From Chelatococcus composti (GTDB taxonomy: Bacteria > Pseudomonadota > Alphaproteobacteria > Rhizobiales > Beijerinckiaceae): a stretch of 64,000 nucleotides of DNA. Both the position numbers and the translations under genes were made by a program. The stretch covers positions 62,001 to 126,000 of the forward strand of contig NZ_JACHEH010000007.1 in assembly GCF_014201415.1 (NCBI RefSeq), written 5' to 3'. Position 1 is the stretch's first letter. Every line of letters begins with the position of its first letter. Under the pieces are notes generated by a model. It saw only the letters and a program-made list of their open reading frames with translations. It was not told where the DNA came from and did not search any database. This document shows positions 7,690 to 17,596 of this stretch, piece by piece.

Positions 7690-9057
7690 TCACGCGACGG
7701 CGTTACCGGTCACGAGGATGCCGCTCGCCCGCGCGTCGGGGCGGACGGCGAGGTCGCCGGTGACGGGCTTGTCGTACTCGTAGCCGACGACGGCGCCCTC
7801 GGACGCGCCGGAGATGACGTTGCCCGAGATCACGGCGTTGCGCTCCTTCGGCACCAGGCTGACGCGGATGCCCGTGCGCGCATTGCGCACGACGTTGCCC
7901 GTCACGGTGACGTTGCGCATCGCCCACGACCAGCCGACGCTGATGCCCTTGTCCTCGGCATCCTCGATGACGTTGCCGGTGACGCTCGCCTCGGCCTCGA
8001 CGTGGATGCCGGTGCCGCCGGCGAGCACGCCGTCGTAGGGGCGAGGCCGGTGGCGCAGGCCGCGCAGCAGGTTGCCGCTGCACACGGAGAGGCGGCCGCC
8101 GTGGTCGAGATTGGTCATGGAGATGCCGCTCATCGCCTCCTCGACCACGTTGTTGGCGATGATCGTGCCTTCATAGGCGAATTCTGCCCACAGCGCCGTC
8201 TCGCCCAGGCGGGCGCAGTTGTTGCCGATGATCTGGCACGCCGAGCCGGAATTGTTGCGGATGGCTGAGAGGGCGCAGTCCCGCACCGTGTTGCCGCTCA
8301 CGATCACGCCGCCGGCCCGGAAGATGCTGATGCCGTTGCCGTATTCCCCCGTTCCGCCGGCATCCGCCGAGATGTGGGAGATGCGGTTGCCGGAGACGAT
8401 CGTGCCGTCGTCGCCCTTCTCGCTGCGCCAGACCTGGATGCCGTTGCTGCCGCAATGGGAGACCGTGTTGCCGGTAATCGCGAGGCCGGTCGCATCGAGG
8501 CAGAAGAGGGCCGAGTGGCTGGCCTCGGAGATGGTCGAGCCGGTGATGCGCCCGCCGCAGCCGGTGAGATAGAGCGCGACGCCGCCGGCCTTCTCGAACC
8601 TGCAGGCGTCGATCTCGACCATCGCCACATTCTCCAGCGTCACGAGGCCGCCGCGTTCCGGCAGCAGGCGGGCGAGCCCGTCGAAGCGCAGGCCGTGGAG
8701 CCCGATTGACCGGGCATTCCGCGCCGTGAGCATCGGCCCGCTGTCGGCGTGAACGAAGGTGGTGAGGCCGGGGGCGCCGACGAGCCGCGCGCCGTCCGGC
8801 AGCGTCACGCCGGCGATGCGGTAACGCCCCGGCGGGACAAGGAGCGGCGCGCCCCGCCGCGCCGCCTCCGCCAGCGCCGCGGCGAGCCTCGGGGACTGGT
8901 CCTCCTCCGTGTTGGGCTTCAGGCCGAACTGGAGGGCTGAAAGGCCGAGCCCGGCCATCGCGTCATCTGCCTCCCGGCCGAGGGCACGGTCCACCGTGAA
9001 CGAGGCTGCGCTGGCGAGCGCGGCGGTCATCATGAGGAGGCGGCGGCTTTCGTCCAT
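7690..9057 (-). CDS. TIGR03808-type Tat-exported parallel beta-helix repeat protein
   Basis: The 455-residue protein starts with a twin-arginine leader (SRRLLMMTAALASAA, Arg5-Arg6), so it should be exported folded to the periplasm. The body consists of repeated right-handed beta-helix turns: units such as ITGNTVSHCGSNGIQVW, VSGNTVRDCALSAIRNN and VTGNVVRNARTGIRV, each with a conserved SGN or TGN turn. This matches the alphaproteobacterial family of twin-arginine proteins with TIGR03807 repeats. The helix resembles pectate-lyase and alginate-epimerase folds, so a polysaccharide ligand is plausible, but no catalytic residue can be assigned and no function is established. The start has an in-frame ATG with the RR motif immediately behind it. 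Confidence 0.85.
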   Translation of the reverse strand: MDESRRLLMMTAALASAASFTVDRALGREADDAMAGLGLSALQFGLKPNTEEDQSPRLAAALAEAARRGAPLLVPPGRYRIAGVTLPDGARLVGAPGLTTFVHADSGPMLTARNARSIGLHGLRFDGLARLLPERGGLVTLENVAMVEIDACRFEKAGGVALYLTGCGGRITGSTISEASHSALFCLDATGLAITGNTVSHCGSNGIQVWRSEKGDDGTIVSGNRISHISADAGGTGEYGNGISIFRAGGVIVSGNTVRDCALSAIRNNSGSACQIIGNNCARLGETALWAEFAYEGTIIANNVVEEAMSGISMTNLDHGGRLSVCSGNLLRGLRHRPRPYDGVLAGGTGIHVEAEASVTGNVIEDAEDKGISVGWSWAMRNVTVTGNVVRNARTGIRVSLVPKERNAVISGNVISGASEGAVVGYEYDKPVTGDLAVRPDARASGILVTGNAVA

Positions 9058-9115
9058 GGGCAGATCCTTCTCCGAGGCCCTATTCCTCGCGATCCGTGCC
9101 GGGTTCCCCCTCGGC

Positions 9116-9820
9116 TCAGGGCGCCCGTCGGCGGCGGCGCTCCCGCGCGAGGACGATGGCGGCTGTCTCGAGCGCGCGGACCATGGCGGCGAGGGGCGGA
9201 CGCCGCTCCCTTCCCGCGCCGGCGGCCGCGCGCCGGTCCCGGCGCCTCGGGCGCGCCGTCGGCGCCAAGGCCCAGGAGCCCGGCATCGGCACGTGGACGA
9301 AGACGAGCTGGATCGGCGGGCGCGTTTGCCCTGTCCGGCCGAGTGCGGTGAAGTAGCTCGCGTTGCAGAGGTAGCGGCCGGCGTCGAGGGACAGGCGGAC
9401 AGGCACGCCCGTGCCCGCCATCCCCACTTTCAGGCGCGCGAGCGGCGCCGGCGAGCGGCGAGCGAGCGGGGCGCCGCGTTCGAGCGCGGCTCCGCGGCGC
9501 GTCTTTCCCGAGGCGTCGGGCGCCGTCCTGTTGGCCTTGTTGACGGCGCGCGTCTCCACCCGCAGATGCCGGGTGCGGGCGGCGACTCCAAGCATGAGGA
9601 CGGCCCGCGGCCGTGCGGCTGCGAGGCGGGCCGGCAGTGCCTCGTCCAGGATGTCGTAGCGCGTCGGGAACACGTGATGCTCGACGCGGATGCCGAGGCG
9701 GGCGAGGCGGCGGCTGCGGCAGAGGCATTCGGCCAGCACCGTCGTCGGGTTGACCGGCACGCGCGGGAACGGCCCGAAGCCGGTCACCAGAACGTCGCAG
9801 CGCTCCTGCCCTTCGCCCAT
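9116..9820 (-). CDS. Pyroglutamyl-peptidase I-like cysteine peptidase (family C15)
   Basis: The 234-residue protein keeps the C15 layout: LVTGFGPFPRVPVNPT near the N-terminus, the catalytic Glu in LRVETRAVN (Glu89), the nucleophile in DAGRYLCNASYF (Cys152) and the histidine in FVHVP (His176). The family removes N-terminal pyroglutamate in the cytoplasm. The segment between Glu and Cys is Arg- and Ala-rich, and the C-terminal 30 residues are strongly basic, unlike characterised Pcp enzymes. All catalytic residues are present, so activity is likely while substrate range is uncertain. It sits between the beta-helix gene and meaB on the same strand, with gaps of 58 and 24 bases. Confidence 0.85.
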   Translation of the reverse strand: MGEGQERCDVLVTGFGPFPRVPVNPTTVLAECLCRSRRLARLGIRVEHHVFPTRYDILDEALPARLAAARPRAVLMLGVAARTRHLRVETRAVNKANRTAPDASGKTRRGAALERGAPLARRSPAPLARLKVGMAGTGVPVRLSLDAGRYLCNASYFTALGRTGQTRPPIQLVFVHVPMPGSWALAPTARPRRRDRRAAAGAGRERRPPLAAMVRALETAAIVLARERRRRRAP

Positions 9821-9844
9821 GGCATCCCCTCTGTCACCGCTGCC

Positions 9845-10834
9845 TCACAGGCCCAGCATGGACGCGATCTCGTCGGCCGCCACGGTCGCCGCGAGCGTGC
9901 CCGCCGCGACCTCCGCCTCAAGCGCCGGCACGCGCTTGCGCACCTGAGGGTCGGCATGCAGCCGGGCGTGAAGCCGGTCCTCGACCATGGCCCACATCCA
10001 TTTCACCTCCTGGGCGCGCCGCTTCTGCTGCAGCTCGCCCGTCGCCGTCATGCGCTCGCGATGTTCGACGATCTTCCGCCACAGCTCGTCCAGCCCGACG
10101 TTGGCGAGGCCAGAGATGGTGATGACCGGTGGCGACCACGTGGGGCTCGCAGGCGCGAGAATGTGCAGGGCGGCGTGGTATTCGGCAGCAGCGGCCTTGG
10201 CGCGGGCCGCGCCGTCACCGTCGGCCTTGTTGACGGCGATCATGTCCGCCATCTCGACGATGCCCTTCTTGATGCCCTGCAGCTCGTCGCCGGCGCCGGG
10301 CAGCATCAGCACGAGGAAGAAATCCGTGAGGTCGGCCACCGCCGTCTCGGACTGGCCGACGCCGACGGTCTCGACGAGGATCACGTCGAAGCCCGCCGCC
10401 TCGCACAGCAGCATCGTCTCGCGCGTCTTCGCCGCGACGCCGCCGAGCGTGCCGGAGGAGGGGGAGGGGCGGATGAAGGCGTTCTCGTCCACGGCGAGCC
10501 GCGCCATGCGCGTCTTGTCGCCGAGGATGGAGCCGCCGCTGCGCTGCGAGGAGGGGTCGACGGCGAGGACCGCGACCTTGTGTCCCGCCGCCGTCAGGTT
10601 GGAGCCGAGGGTGTCGATGGTGGTGGACTTGCCGACGCCCGGCACGCCGGTGATGCCGACGCGGATCGCCCCGCCGGTGCGGGGCAGCACCGCCTGGATG
10701 AGTTCGCGCGCCAGTGCCTGATGGTCGCCACGGCGCGATTCGACCAGCGTGATGGCGCGCGCCAGTGCGGCACGCTCCCCGCGCGTCAGGCGGGCGACGA
10801 GATCGGGCAGGGCGGATCGGTCGAGGCGTGTCAT
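9845..10834 (-). CDS. meaB: Methylmalonyl-CoA mutase-associated GTPase MeaB
   Basis: This 329-residue G3E-type GTPase protects and reloads adenosylcobalamin in methylmalonyl-CoA mutase. Walker A is GITGVPGVGKST (ends near residue 71). Also present are AVDPSSQRSGGSILGDKTRM (switch I region), ETVGVGQSE, and NKADGDG for guanine recognition; a C-terminal dimerisation arm follows. The start at 10834 (MTRLDRSALPDLVARL) matches the family start; a longer open frame upstream runs through the divergent gene and was rejected. The mutase genes mutB and mutA lie 2 kb away on the same strand, which supports the role. Confidence 0.95.
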   Translation of the reverse strand: MTRLDRSALPDLVARLTRGERAALARAITLVESRRGDHQALARELIQAVLPRTGGAIRVGITGVPGVGKSTTIDTLGSNLTAAGHKVAVLAVDPSSQRSGGSILGDKTRMARLAVDENAFIRPSPSSGTLGGVAAKTRETMLLCEAAGFDVILVETVGVGQSETAVADLTDFFLVLMLPGAGDELQGIKKGIVEMADMIAVNKADGDGAARAKAAAAEYHAALHILAPASPTWSPPVITISGLANVGLDELWRKIVEHRERMTATGELQQKRRAQEVKWMWAMVEDRLHARLHADPQVRKRVPALEAEVAAGTLAATVAADEIASMLGL

Positions 10835-10999
10835 GGCCGGTATAGTTGTCGCAGATTCGCGACGGCGGTGGGAGGAATCGCGCACAGGCCGTCGCGGCGC
10901 GGAGAGGTGGCAAGCCTTTGCCACCGTTTGCCCCATCTTCGCCCACAATCGGACGCCAAAAGGGATCGCTCCCGGAACTCCGGCAATCGAAGCCCGTTC

Positions 11000-12037
11000 A
11001 TGCAGCCCTTCTTCTCCCGCCGCAGCCTCTTGCGACTGGCGCTTGCCCAGGCCGGCGCCGTCACGCTCGCCGGCTGCTCCAGCGCCATCGGCGCCCTCGA
11101 CAGCAGCAGCACGCCGGCAGCCACCGGCAATTCCTCGCCGACGGGCGCGCGCGGCGGCCCGGTGGTCTACGCCGTCACGACGCGCGCGCCGGTGAACGGG
11201 GCGAGCGAACGGCCGTGGTTCGGCTCGGCCCGTTCGGGCGGCACGCGGGCTGTCGCCGTGCGTTTCGATCCTCCGCCTGAGGGCTTCTTCGACCGCATCG
11301 GCGCCACGCTGACGGGCGACTGGCACATCAATGCCGTCGAGCCGCTCGGCAACAACGATCCCGTCGCGGCGCTGACCCTGGCGGCGGCCGGCCGCGACGT
11401 GCTCATCTACGTCCACGGCTACAACCAGAGCTTCGAGCAGGCGGCCATCGATGCGGCGGAGCTGTCGCGCGCCATCGGCTTCTCAGGGGCGACGGTCGGC
11501 TTCTCCTGGCCCTCGAAGGAAGGGCTGCTCGACTACGGCTACGACCGCGAGAGCGCGCTATGGTCGCGCGATGCCTTCCAAGACCTGCTCGAGGCGCTCG
11601 TTCGCAATGCCATGATCGGCCGCGTCCACATCGTCGCGCACAGCATGGGCACGCTCCTGACGCTGGAGACGCTGCGCCAGCTCTGGGCCGTGAGCGGCAG
11701 CCCGGATGTCGCCGCGCGCTTCGGCGCCATCGTGCTCGCCTCGCCCGACATCGACGTCGACCTCTTCGCCACGAGCGTGCGGCGCATCGGCCCCCTGGCG
11801 AAGCACATCACCGTCATTTCCAGCGTCAACGACCGCGCGCTCGCCGTCTCCAGCCGCCTCGCCGGCGGCGTCTCGCGCGTTGGCGCGGCGGACCGGGCAG
11901 TGCTCGAGCCGCTTGGCGTCCGCATCGCGGACGCCTCCGAATACGGCTGGGGCATCATCCGGCACGACCTTTTCCTCTCGAACAAGGACGTGCGTGGCGT
12001 CATCAAGCGCGCGGTGGAACGGAAGACCTGGGATTGA
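11000..12037 (+). CDS. Alpha/beta-hydrolase lipoprotein, DUF900 type
   Basis: The 345-residue protein opens with FSRRSLLRLALAQAGAVTLAGC: a Tat-like double arginine, a hydrophobic core and a lipobox whose Cys would be lipidated. A Ser/Thr-rich linker follows. The hydrolase domain starts around residue 55 (VVYAVTTRAP), has LIYVHGYNQSFE in the oxyanion region, the nucleophile elbow IVAHSMGTLL, an Asp in ASPDIDVDLF and a late HD pair in IIRHDLFLSN. This is the DUF900 esterase-like family, whose substrates are not known. An envelope location is inferred. It is divergent from meaB, with 165 bases between, and converges on the DUF3750 gene. Confidence 0.85.
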   Translation: MQPFFSRRSLLRLALAQAGAVTLAGCSSAIGALDSSSTPAATGNSSPTGARGGPVVYAVTTRAPVNGASERPWFGSARSGGTRAVAVRFDPPPEGFFDRIGATLTGDWHINAVEPLGNNDPVAALTLAAAGRDVLIYVHGYNQSFEQAAIDAAELSRAIGFSGATVGFSWPSKEGLLDYGYDRESALWSRDAFQDLLEALVRNAMIGRVHIVAHSMGTLLTLETLRQLWAVSGSPDVAARFGAIVLASPDIDVDLFATSVRRIGPLAKHITVISSVNDRALAVSSRLAGGVSRVGAADRAVLEPLGVRIADASEYGWGIIRHDLFLSNKDVRGVIKRAVERKTWD

Positions 12038-12046
12038 TCGCGCCGC

Positions 12047-12787
12047 TCAGACGAGCGCCAGCCGGCCGAAGCCGGGCAGCTTCAATGCAGGCCTGCGCAG
12101 GTCGAACCCTGCGACGAGGCCGAGGAAGTTGATCTCGACCCCCTCAACCCAGGCGACGGTGAGGCCGAACAGGCCACCGATGACGATCTGGAAGCCCGTG
12201 CCGCTCGGCGCGAGGCCAGCGTACAGCATCTCGGCATGATAGTCCTTGCCGAGAGCTGTCGGCGGCAGGGCGACGCCGAGCTGCGGCACGCGCGCCACCA
12301 CATGGGCGACGAAGCTGTTGGAGTTCGGCCCCGGCCAGGCGCGATAGCTGCCCCGCTCGCGGAAGGGATAGTCCGCGATCGCCGCCCGCACGGCAGGCAG
12401 CAGCGCCTGCGCGGCCTCGCCTTCGATGGCGGAGACGAGCTCGGGCATGTTGCCGTACCAGCGCGCATCCGGCGCCCAGCCGTCGCGGCGCACTGGCGAG
12501 CCCCAGCCCACCTTGTCGTAGCGCTCGTAGGGCGCGGCGCCCGCCTCCTTGAGCACGAGCCAGGTGTGGTGCGCCACGGCGCCTTTCCAGCGCCCGGTGC
12601 GCGCCGCGTAGATGTGGATCATGGCAGGGCTGTCCGCAGCAGGTGGCGGCAGCAGCCCGCTGCTCGTCCAGTCGGCCCTGTTCCTGGAGGCAGGATGCTC
12701 CCGCGCCATCCACACGAGGGCGTGGGCGCCGAGCGGCAGCAGGAAGAGAAGGAAGAAGGCGGCGAGGGCGAGGCGCAGCAGACGCAT
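12047..12787 (-). CDS. DUF3750 family protein
   Basis: The 246-residue protein has an N-terminal hydrophobic segment (residues 4-24) that is either a membrane anchor or a signal peptide. A conserved domain follows with IHIYAARTGRWKGAVAHHTWLVLK, ERYDKVGWGSPVR and the motif WPGPNSNSFV. The DUF3750 family is widespread in proteobacteria and has no established function. The PNSNSF and H..W patterns recall peptidase-like or NlpC-like cores, but I cannot assign catalysis. It lies 84 bases downstream of mutB on the same strand. Confidence 0.82.
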   Translation of the reverse strand: MRLLRLALAAFFLLFLLPLGAHALVWMAREHPASRNRADWTSSGLLPPPAADSPAMIHIYAARTGRWKGAVAHHTWLVLKEAGAAPYERYDKVGWGSPVRRDGWAPDARWYGNMPELVSAIEGEAAQALLPAVRAAIADYPFRERGSYRAWPGPNSNSFVAHVVARVPQLGVALPPTALGKDYHAEMLYAGLAPSGTGFQIVIGGLFGLTVAWVEGVEINFLGLVAGFDLRRPALKLPGFGRLALV

Positions 12788-12871
12788 GGGACAACCGGAT
12801 GCCGCCCGCCGCCGGGGCTGTCAATTCACGGGACGGCGAGACGAAAGGCCCCGCCGCCCCTGCTCGCACGG

Positions 12872-15034
12872 CTATTCGGCCGCCTGCTTCGGTTCGTAGC
12901 CGAGCCGGCGGTTCAGCTCCCGGATGAGCTTCTCCGCCGCTTCGGCGATCACCGTGCCGGGTGGGAAGATGGCCGAGGCGCCGGCTTTCATCAGGGCATC
13001 GTAGTCCTGGGGCGGGACGACCCCGCCGACAACGATCATGATGTCCGGCCGGCCCTGCTTCTCAAGCTCCACCTTCAGCTCCGGCACAAGCGTCAGGTGT
13101 CCGGCCGCGAGGGAGGAGACGCCGACGATGTGCACGTCGTTCTCCACCGCCTGTCGCGCCGCCTCCGCCGGGGTTGCGAACAGCGGGCCGATGTCGACAT
13201 CGAAGCCGAGGTCGGCGAAGGCCGAGGCGATCACCTTCTGGCCGCGGTCATGCCCGTCCTGGCCCATCTTGGCGACGAGGATGCGCGGCCGGCGGCCGTC
13301 GTCCCGCTCGAAAGCTTCCACGAGGGCGAGAACGCGCTGGACGGCATCGCTCATCGCGCCGACCTCCCGTTTGTAGACGCCGGATATGGCCTTTATCTCC
13401 GCCCGGTGCCGGCCCCAGACCTTCTCCAGCGCCGATGAAATCTCGCCAACGGTCGCCTTGGCCCGGGCGGCGTCGACGGCAAGCGCAAGCAGGTTGCCCT
13501 CGCCAGTGTCGGCGGCGCGGGTGAGGGCGGCGAGCGCCGCCTCCACCGCCTTGGGGTCGCGCTCGGCCCGCAGGCGCTTGAGCTTCTCGATCTGCGCCGC
13601 GCGCACCGCCGAGTTGTCGACCTTCAGCACCTCGATGGGCGGCTCGTCGTCGGGACGGAAGCGGTTGACGCCGATCACGGCCTGCTGGCCGGAATCGATG
13701 CGCGCCTGCGTGCGGGCGGCCGCTTCCTCGATCCGCAGCTTGGGAATGCCGGCTTCGATGGCCTTCGCCATGCCGCCGAGCTCCTCCACCTCGCGGATGT
13801 GGGCCCAGGCCCGCGCGGCGAGCTCGCCCGTCAGCCGCTCCACGAAATAGGAGCCGCCCCACGGGTCGATGATGCGCGTCGTGCCGCTCTCCTGCTGCAG
13901 GAAGAGCTGGGTGTTGCGCGCAATGCGGGCGGAGAAGTCCGTCGGCAGCGCCAGCGCCTCGTCGAGCGCGTTGGTGTGCAGGGACTGGGTGTGCCCCTGC
14001 GTTGCCGCCATGGCCTCGATGGCCGTGCGCATGACATTGTTGAACACATCCTGCGCCGTCAGCGACCAGCCGGAGGTCTGGCAATGGGTCCTGAGCGCCA
14101 GCGACTTCTCGTTCTTGGGCGAGAAGTCCTTGACGAGCCTGGCCCACAGGAGGCGCGCGGCGCGCAGCTTCGCCACCTCCATGAAGAAGTTCATGCCGAT
14201 GGCCCAGAAGAAGGACAGGCGCGGCGCGAACTGGTCGATCGACAGGCCGGCGGAAAGGCCGGCACGGATGTATTCGACGCCGTCGGCGAGGGTGTAGGCC
14301 AGCTCGAGATCCTGCGTCGCCCCCGCCTCCTGCATGTGGTAGCCGGAGATGGAGATGGAGTTGAACTTCGGCATGTGCGCCGAAGTGTAGGCGAAGATGT
14401 CGGAGATGATGCGCATCGACCCCTTGGGCGGGTAGATGTAGGTGTTGCGCACCATGAATTCCTTGAGGATGTCGTTCTGGATCGTGCCCGAGAGCTTCTC
14501 GGGCGGGACACCCTGTTCCTCCGCCGCCACGATGTAGAGCGCCAGCACCGGCAGCACGGCGCCATTCATGGTCATAGACACGCTCATCCGGTCGAGCGGG
14601 ATGCCCGCGAAGAGCGTGCGCATGTCGTAGATGGAGTCGATGGCGACGCCGGCCATGCCCACATCTCCGGCGACGCGCGGATGGTCACTGTCGTAGCCGC
14701 GATGGGTGGCGAGGTCGAAGGCCACTGACAGGCCCTTCTGTCCGGCGGCGAGATTGCGCCGGTAGAAGGCGTTGGAATCCTCCGCCGTGGAGAAGCCGGC
14801 ATACTGGCGCACGGTCCACGGCTGGGTGACGTACATCGTGGGGTAGGGACCGCGCAGATAGGGCGGCAGGCCCGGGTAGGTGTCAAGGAAGTCGAGGCCC
14901 TTGCGGTCGGCCTCGCCGTAACGCGGCTTGACGAGGATGCCTTCCGGCGTCAGCCACGGCTCGCCCGAGACGGCAGGCGTGCCCGCCGTGGCATCGGCGA
15001 AGGGAAGGCTTGTGAAGTCCGGGATCCGTGTCAT
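12872..15034 (-). CDS. mutB: Methylmalonyl-CoA mutase, large (catalytic, cobalamin-binding) subunit
   Basis: The enzyme interconverts (R)-methylmalonyl-CoA and succinyl-CoA using adenosylcobalamin. The 720-residue protein has the N-terminal TIM barrel with [21 protein letters not shown] and the active-site stretch [13 protein letters not shown]. The C-terminal B12 domain has DGHDRG at 593-598, with His595 as the lower cobalt ligand, followed by the [10 protein letters not shown] and [10 protein letters not shown] segments. Length agrees with catalytic subunits (about 710-750). It overlaps the stop of mutA by an ATGA junction, implying translational coupling. The product feeds propionate, odd-chain and branched-chain carbon into the TCA cycle. 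Confidence 0.97.
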   Translation of the reverse strand: MTRIPDFTSLPFADATAGTPAVSGEPWLTPEGILVKPRYGEADRKGLDFLDTYPGLPPYLRGPYPTMYVTQPWTVRQYAGFSTAEDSNAFYRRNLAAGQKGLSVAFDLATHRGYDSDHPRVAGDVGMAGVAIDSIYDMRTLFAGIPLDRMSVSMTMNGAVLPVLALYIVAAEEQGVPPEKLSGTIQNDILKEFMVRNTYIYPPKGSMRIISDIFAYTSAHMPKFNSISISGYHMQEAGATQDLELAYTLADGVEYIRAGLSAGLSIDQFAPRLSFFWAIGMNFFMEVAKLRAARLLWARLVKDFSPKNEKSLALRTHCQTSGWSLTAQDVFNNVMRTAIEAMAATQGHTQSLHTNALDEALALPTDFSARIARNTQLFLQQESGTTRIIDPWGGSYFVERLTGELAARAWAHIREVEELGGMAKAIEAGIPKLRIEEAAARTQARIDSGQQAVIGVNRFRPDDEPPIEVLKVDNSAVRAAQIEKLKRLRAERDPKAVEAALAALTRAADTGEGNLLALAVDAARAKATVGEISSALEKVWGRHRAEIKAISGVYKREVGAMSDAVQRVLALVEAFERDDGRRPRILVAKMGQDGHDRGQKVIASAFADLGFDVDIGPLFATPAEAARQAVENDVHIVGVSSLAAGHLTLVPELKVELEKQGRPDIMIVVGGVVPPQDYDALMKAGASAIFPPGTVIAEAAEKLIRELNRRLGYEPKQAAE

Positions 15035-16968
15035 GACATCCCTTTCCCGGCCGCCGGCATGGCCACCACCTGCGCCTTGGCGAGCAGGGCGAGCGCATCG
15101 CAGCCGATGAAAATATATTCCCCGACGCCGGCGCCGGCCAAGCGACCGGCCAGCGGCTCGGCCGGACGGCCGGCGAGCCAGATGGCCGCGGCACCGGCTG
15201 CCTTGAGGGCGGCTGCCGCCGCTTCCCCCTCTGCCTCATAGGCCTCGTCCGTGCCGCACAGGCAGGCGACGGAAGCGCCGGATTTTGAGAAGGCGGCGGC
15301 GAGGGCCGCAATGTCGGTCTTGCCCTCAGCCGTTGCGAAGCCGTCGTTGGTCGCGGCTGCGATGCCTCCGGCCTCGAAGAAGTTGCGGGCGAAGGTCGAC
15401 CGTACCGTGAAGGCGGCGAGGGGCCCGAGATTGGCGAGGAAGACAGAAGGGCGACGGCCGCTGCGCGTGAGCGCATCGTCGCTCGCATCGCGCAGGGCCT
15501 CGAAGGGCTCTGCATCGCGCGCGGAGGGCAGCGGCTCGGCCTCGAGCGCCACCTCGTCGGGCAGGGCAGGGCCTGTCGTCTCCGGCGCCGGCATAAGGAC
15601 GGCGACCGGCGCTTCGGCAAGATGCGGGAATTCGCTGGTGCCGGTGATCGGCGCCCTGCGCGTGGCGACGTCGCGACGGGCCTTCTCCCGCGTTTCGGCG
15701 ATGCGCGCCTGTTCGCGGCCGGCAGCGAGGCTTGCGACGATACCGCCCTCGTGCTCGATGGTCTGAAACAGACCCCAAGCCTTCTCGCACAGGGCGCCGG
15801 TCAGCGCCTCGAAGGCGCCGGAGCCGGCGGATGGGTCCGCGACGCGCCACAGGTTCGATTCCTCGGCGAGGATGAGCTGCGTGTTGCGGGCCATGCGGCG
15901 GGCAAAGCCGTCGGGCAGGCCGAGTGCGGCGGTGAAGGGCAGAACGGTGATGCCGTCCGCTCCGCCCAGGGCGGAGGAGAAGGTCGCCACCGTCACGCGC
16001 AGCATGTTGACCCACGGGTCGCGCTTCGTCGCCATGCGCCAGGCGGTCTCCGCGTCGAGGCGAATGGGCCGGGGCGCGAGCCCGCAGGCTTCTTCTACCC
16101 GGGCCCACAAACGGCGCAGGGCGCGGAACTTGGCAAGCGTGAAGAAGGCGTCCGCATCCGCCGGCATGAGGAAGGAGAGGAGGGGGGCGGCGTCCTGCGG
16201 GGCGATGCCCGTCTCGTCGAGCGCGCGCAGATAGGTGACACCTGTCGCGAGCGCGGCCGCAAGCTCCTGCGCCGGCCCGGCGCCGGCCTCGTGCCAGGCG
16301 CGCGTGTCGACGCGCAGGAGGCCGCGCGCGAATCCCCTGCCGCGCAGGTCGGTAACCGTGCCGGCGAGCCGCGCCGCGAGGTCGGGCCAGGCAAGCGGCA
16401 GCCGGCCGGTGCGGGCGAAGTCGCCCACCGGGTCGAGGCCGAAGTCAATGTCGAGGCCGGAGGCCGGCAGACCCCGCTGCGTGACATGCTCGGCGACGAT
16501 GGCCGCGACGCGGGCACCGTCGAAGGGGGCAGTCTCGAGGCGGATGCGCACGAGCTCGAGCAGGACGCCCGACAGCGCGGCCGCCAGCGCCCCGGCATCC
16601 GGCAGCGGAAGGCCGAAGCCGCGCGCTGTCGCTGCGCCCGCGAGTGCAAGCACGAGCCCGCTCGCCCCGCCTTCGAGGTCGGCGAGCGCCAGCCGGTTCG
16701 CCTCAGCGGGGTCGGGATGGTCAATGCGCTGCAGGACCTGCCAGGGGCCGGGCTCGCCGCGCCAGAGCGGTGGGTGAGTCTCCTCCGCCTTCTCGTACAG
16801 CGCCTGGACAACGATGCCTTCCCGGCTGCGGAAGACGAGCTTCTTCTCAAAATCCGCCCCCTTCAGGATACGCTCTACCTGGGCGAGCCAGGCCTGGCGG
16901 GTGGCCCGGGGAAATGCGGAAGCTAGCTCAAGCTCTTCGATCACGCGTTGCGGCCTCGTGCGAAGCAT
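15031..16968 (-). CDS. mutA: Methylmalonyl-CoA mutase, small (non-catalytic) subunit
   Basis: The 645-residue protein starts with a typical small-subunit segment ([20 protein letters not shown], then FEKKLV) and has the barrel domain, for example [21 protein letters not shown]. The C-terminal region is cobalamin-domain-like but lacks the DxHxxG ligand: the equivalent position reads [13 protein letters not shown]. This is as expected for the structural partner of a heterodimeric mutase. Its 3' end overlaps mutB by four bases. The folate genes lie upstream on the same strand with a 106-base gap. I saw no cobalamin riboswitch before it. Confidence 0.93.
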   Translation of the reverse strand: MLRTRPQRVIEELELASAFPRATRQAWLAQVERILKGADFEKKLVFRSREGIVVQALYEKAEETHPPLWRGEPGPWQVLQRIDHPDPAEANRLALADLEGGASGLVLALAGAATARGFGLPLPDAGALAAALSGVLLELVRIRLETAPFDGARVAAIVAEHVTQRGLPASGLDIDFGLDPVGDFARTGRLPLAWPDLAARLAGTVTDLRGRGFARGLLRVDTRAWHEAGAGPAQELAAALATGVTYLRALDETGIAPQDAAPLLSFLMPADADAFFTLAKFRALRRLWARVEEACGLAPRPIRLDAETAWRMATKRDPWVNMLRVTVATFSSALGGADGITVLPFTAALGLPDGFARRMARNTQLILAEESNLWRVADPSAGSGAFEALTGALCEKAWGLFQTIEHEGGIVASLAAGREQARIAETREKARRDVATRRAPITGTSEFPHLAEAPVAVLMPAPETTGPALPDEVALEAEPLPSARDAEPFEALRDASDDALTRSGRRPSVFLANLGPLAAFTVRSTFARNFFEAGGIAAATNDGFATAEGKTDIAALAAAFSKSGASVACLCGTDEAYEAEGEAAAAALKAAGAAAIWLAGRPAEPLAGRLAGAGVGEYIFIGCDALALLAKAQVVAMPAAGKGMS

Positions 16969-17074
16969 GGAAACAGCGGCGAGATTGCCACGGCAGGTGC
17001 CGCCTCACCACCCTTCCATTGGTCGCAGCGATGCCCATCCAGCCTGGGCACATGCCGAGACGGCCGGAGCAGCC

Positions 17075-17596
17075 TCAGAGGTGCACCTCCCAGTCGAGCT
17101 GCTCGATGCCGGTCCTGTCGATGGCGGCGGCCGCCTCGCGCGCAGTGCGACCTCCCACCATCCGGTCCGGGGCAATGTCGGCCAGGGGCACCAGCACGAA
17201 GGCGCGCTCGCCAATATACGGGTGCGGGACATGCAGCTGCGGCTCGTCGATCACCTCGTCGCCGTAGAACAGGATGTCGATGTCGATGATGCGCGGCCCC
17301 CAGCGCTCGCGGCGCACGCGTCCTGCCTCCCGCTCGATCCGCAGCGCCGTTTCGAGAAGCATGCGCGGCGACAGCGTGGTCTCGACAGCGATGCAGATGT
17401 TGAGGAAGGAGGGCTGGTTGGTCTCGCCCCACGGGGCAGTGCGATAATAGCGGGAATGGCGCGTCACGCGCAGGCCTGGCGTCGCATGAAGGGCGGCAAC
17501 GGCACAATCAATCTGCGCGCGCAGGTCGCCGATGTTGGAGCCGAGCCCGAGGATGGCCTCGACCGGAGTGGACGGCTGCCGGGCGGAACTAGTCAT
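17075..17596 (-). CDS. folK: 2-amino-4-hydroxy-6-hydroxymethyldihydropteridine pyrophosphokinase (HPPK)
   Basis: The enzyme transfers pyrophosphate from ATP to 6-hydroxymethyl-dihydropterin in folate synthesis. The 173-residue protein has GLGSNIGD at the N-terminus, YYRTAPWGETNQPSFLN, and the signature RWGPRIIDIDILFYGDEVID with its metal-binding aspartates, then HPYIGERAFVLVPL. The start at 17596 is supported by family length and gives an 8-base overlap with folB; a longer frame would run 19 codons further into folB. It is the third gene of folP-folB-folK. Confidence 0.95.
   Translation of the reverse strand: MTSSARQPSTPVEAILGLGSNIGDLRAQIDCAVAALHATPGLRVTRHSRYYRTAPWGETNQPSFLNICIAVETTLSPRMLLETALRIEREAGRVRRERWGPRIIDIDILFYGDEVIDEPQLHVPHPYIGERAFVLVPLADIAPDRMVGGRTAREAAAAIDRTGIEQLDWEVHL

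Noticed and set aside
13799-14728. Rightward 309-codon frame opposite mutB, and similar long frames opposite mutA, gyrA, ilvD and valS
   Set aside because: All lie antisense to unmistakable genes and have low-complexity translations; GC-rich codon bias creates them.
16969-17074. Cobalamin riboswitch upstream of mutA
   Set aside because: The 106-base gap shows no B12-box-like conserved sequence and is too short for the full aptamer.
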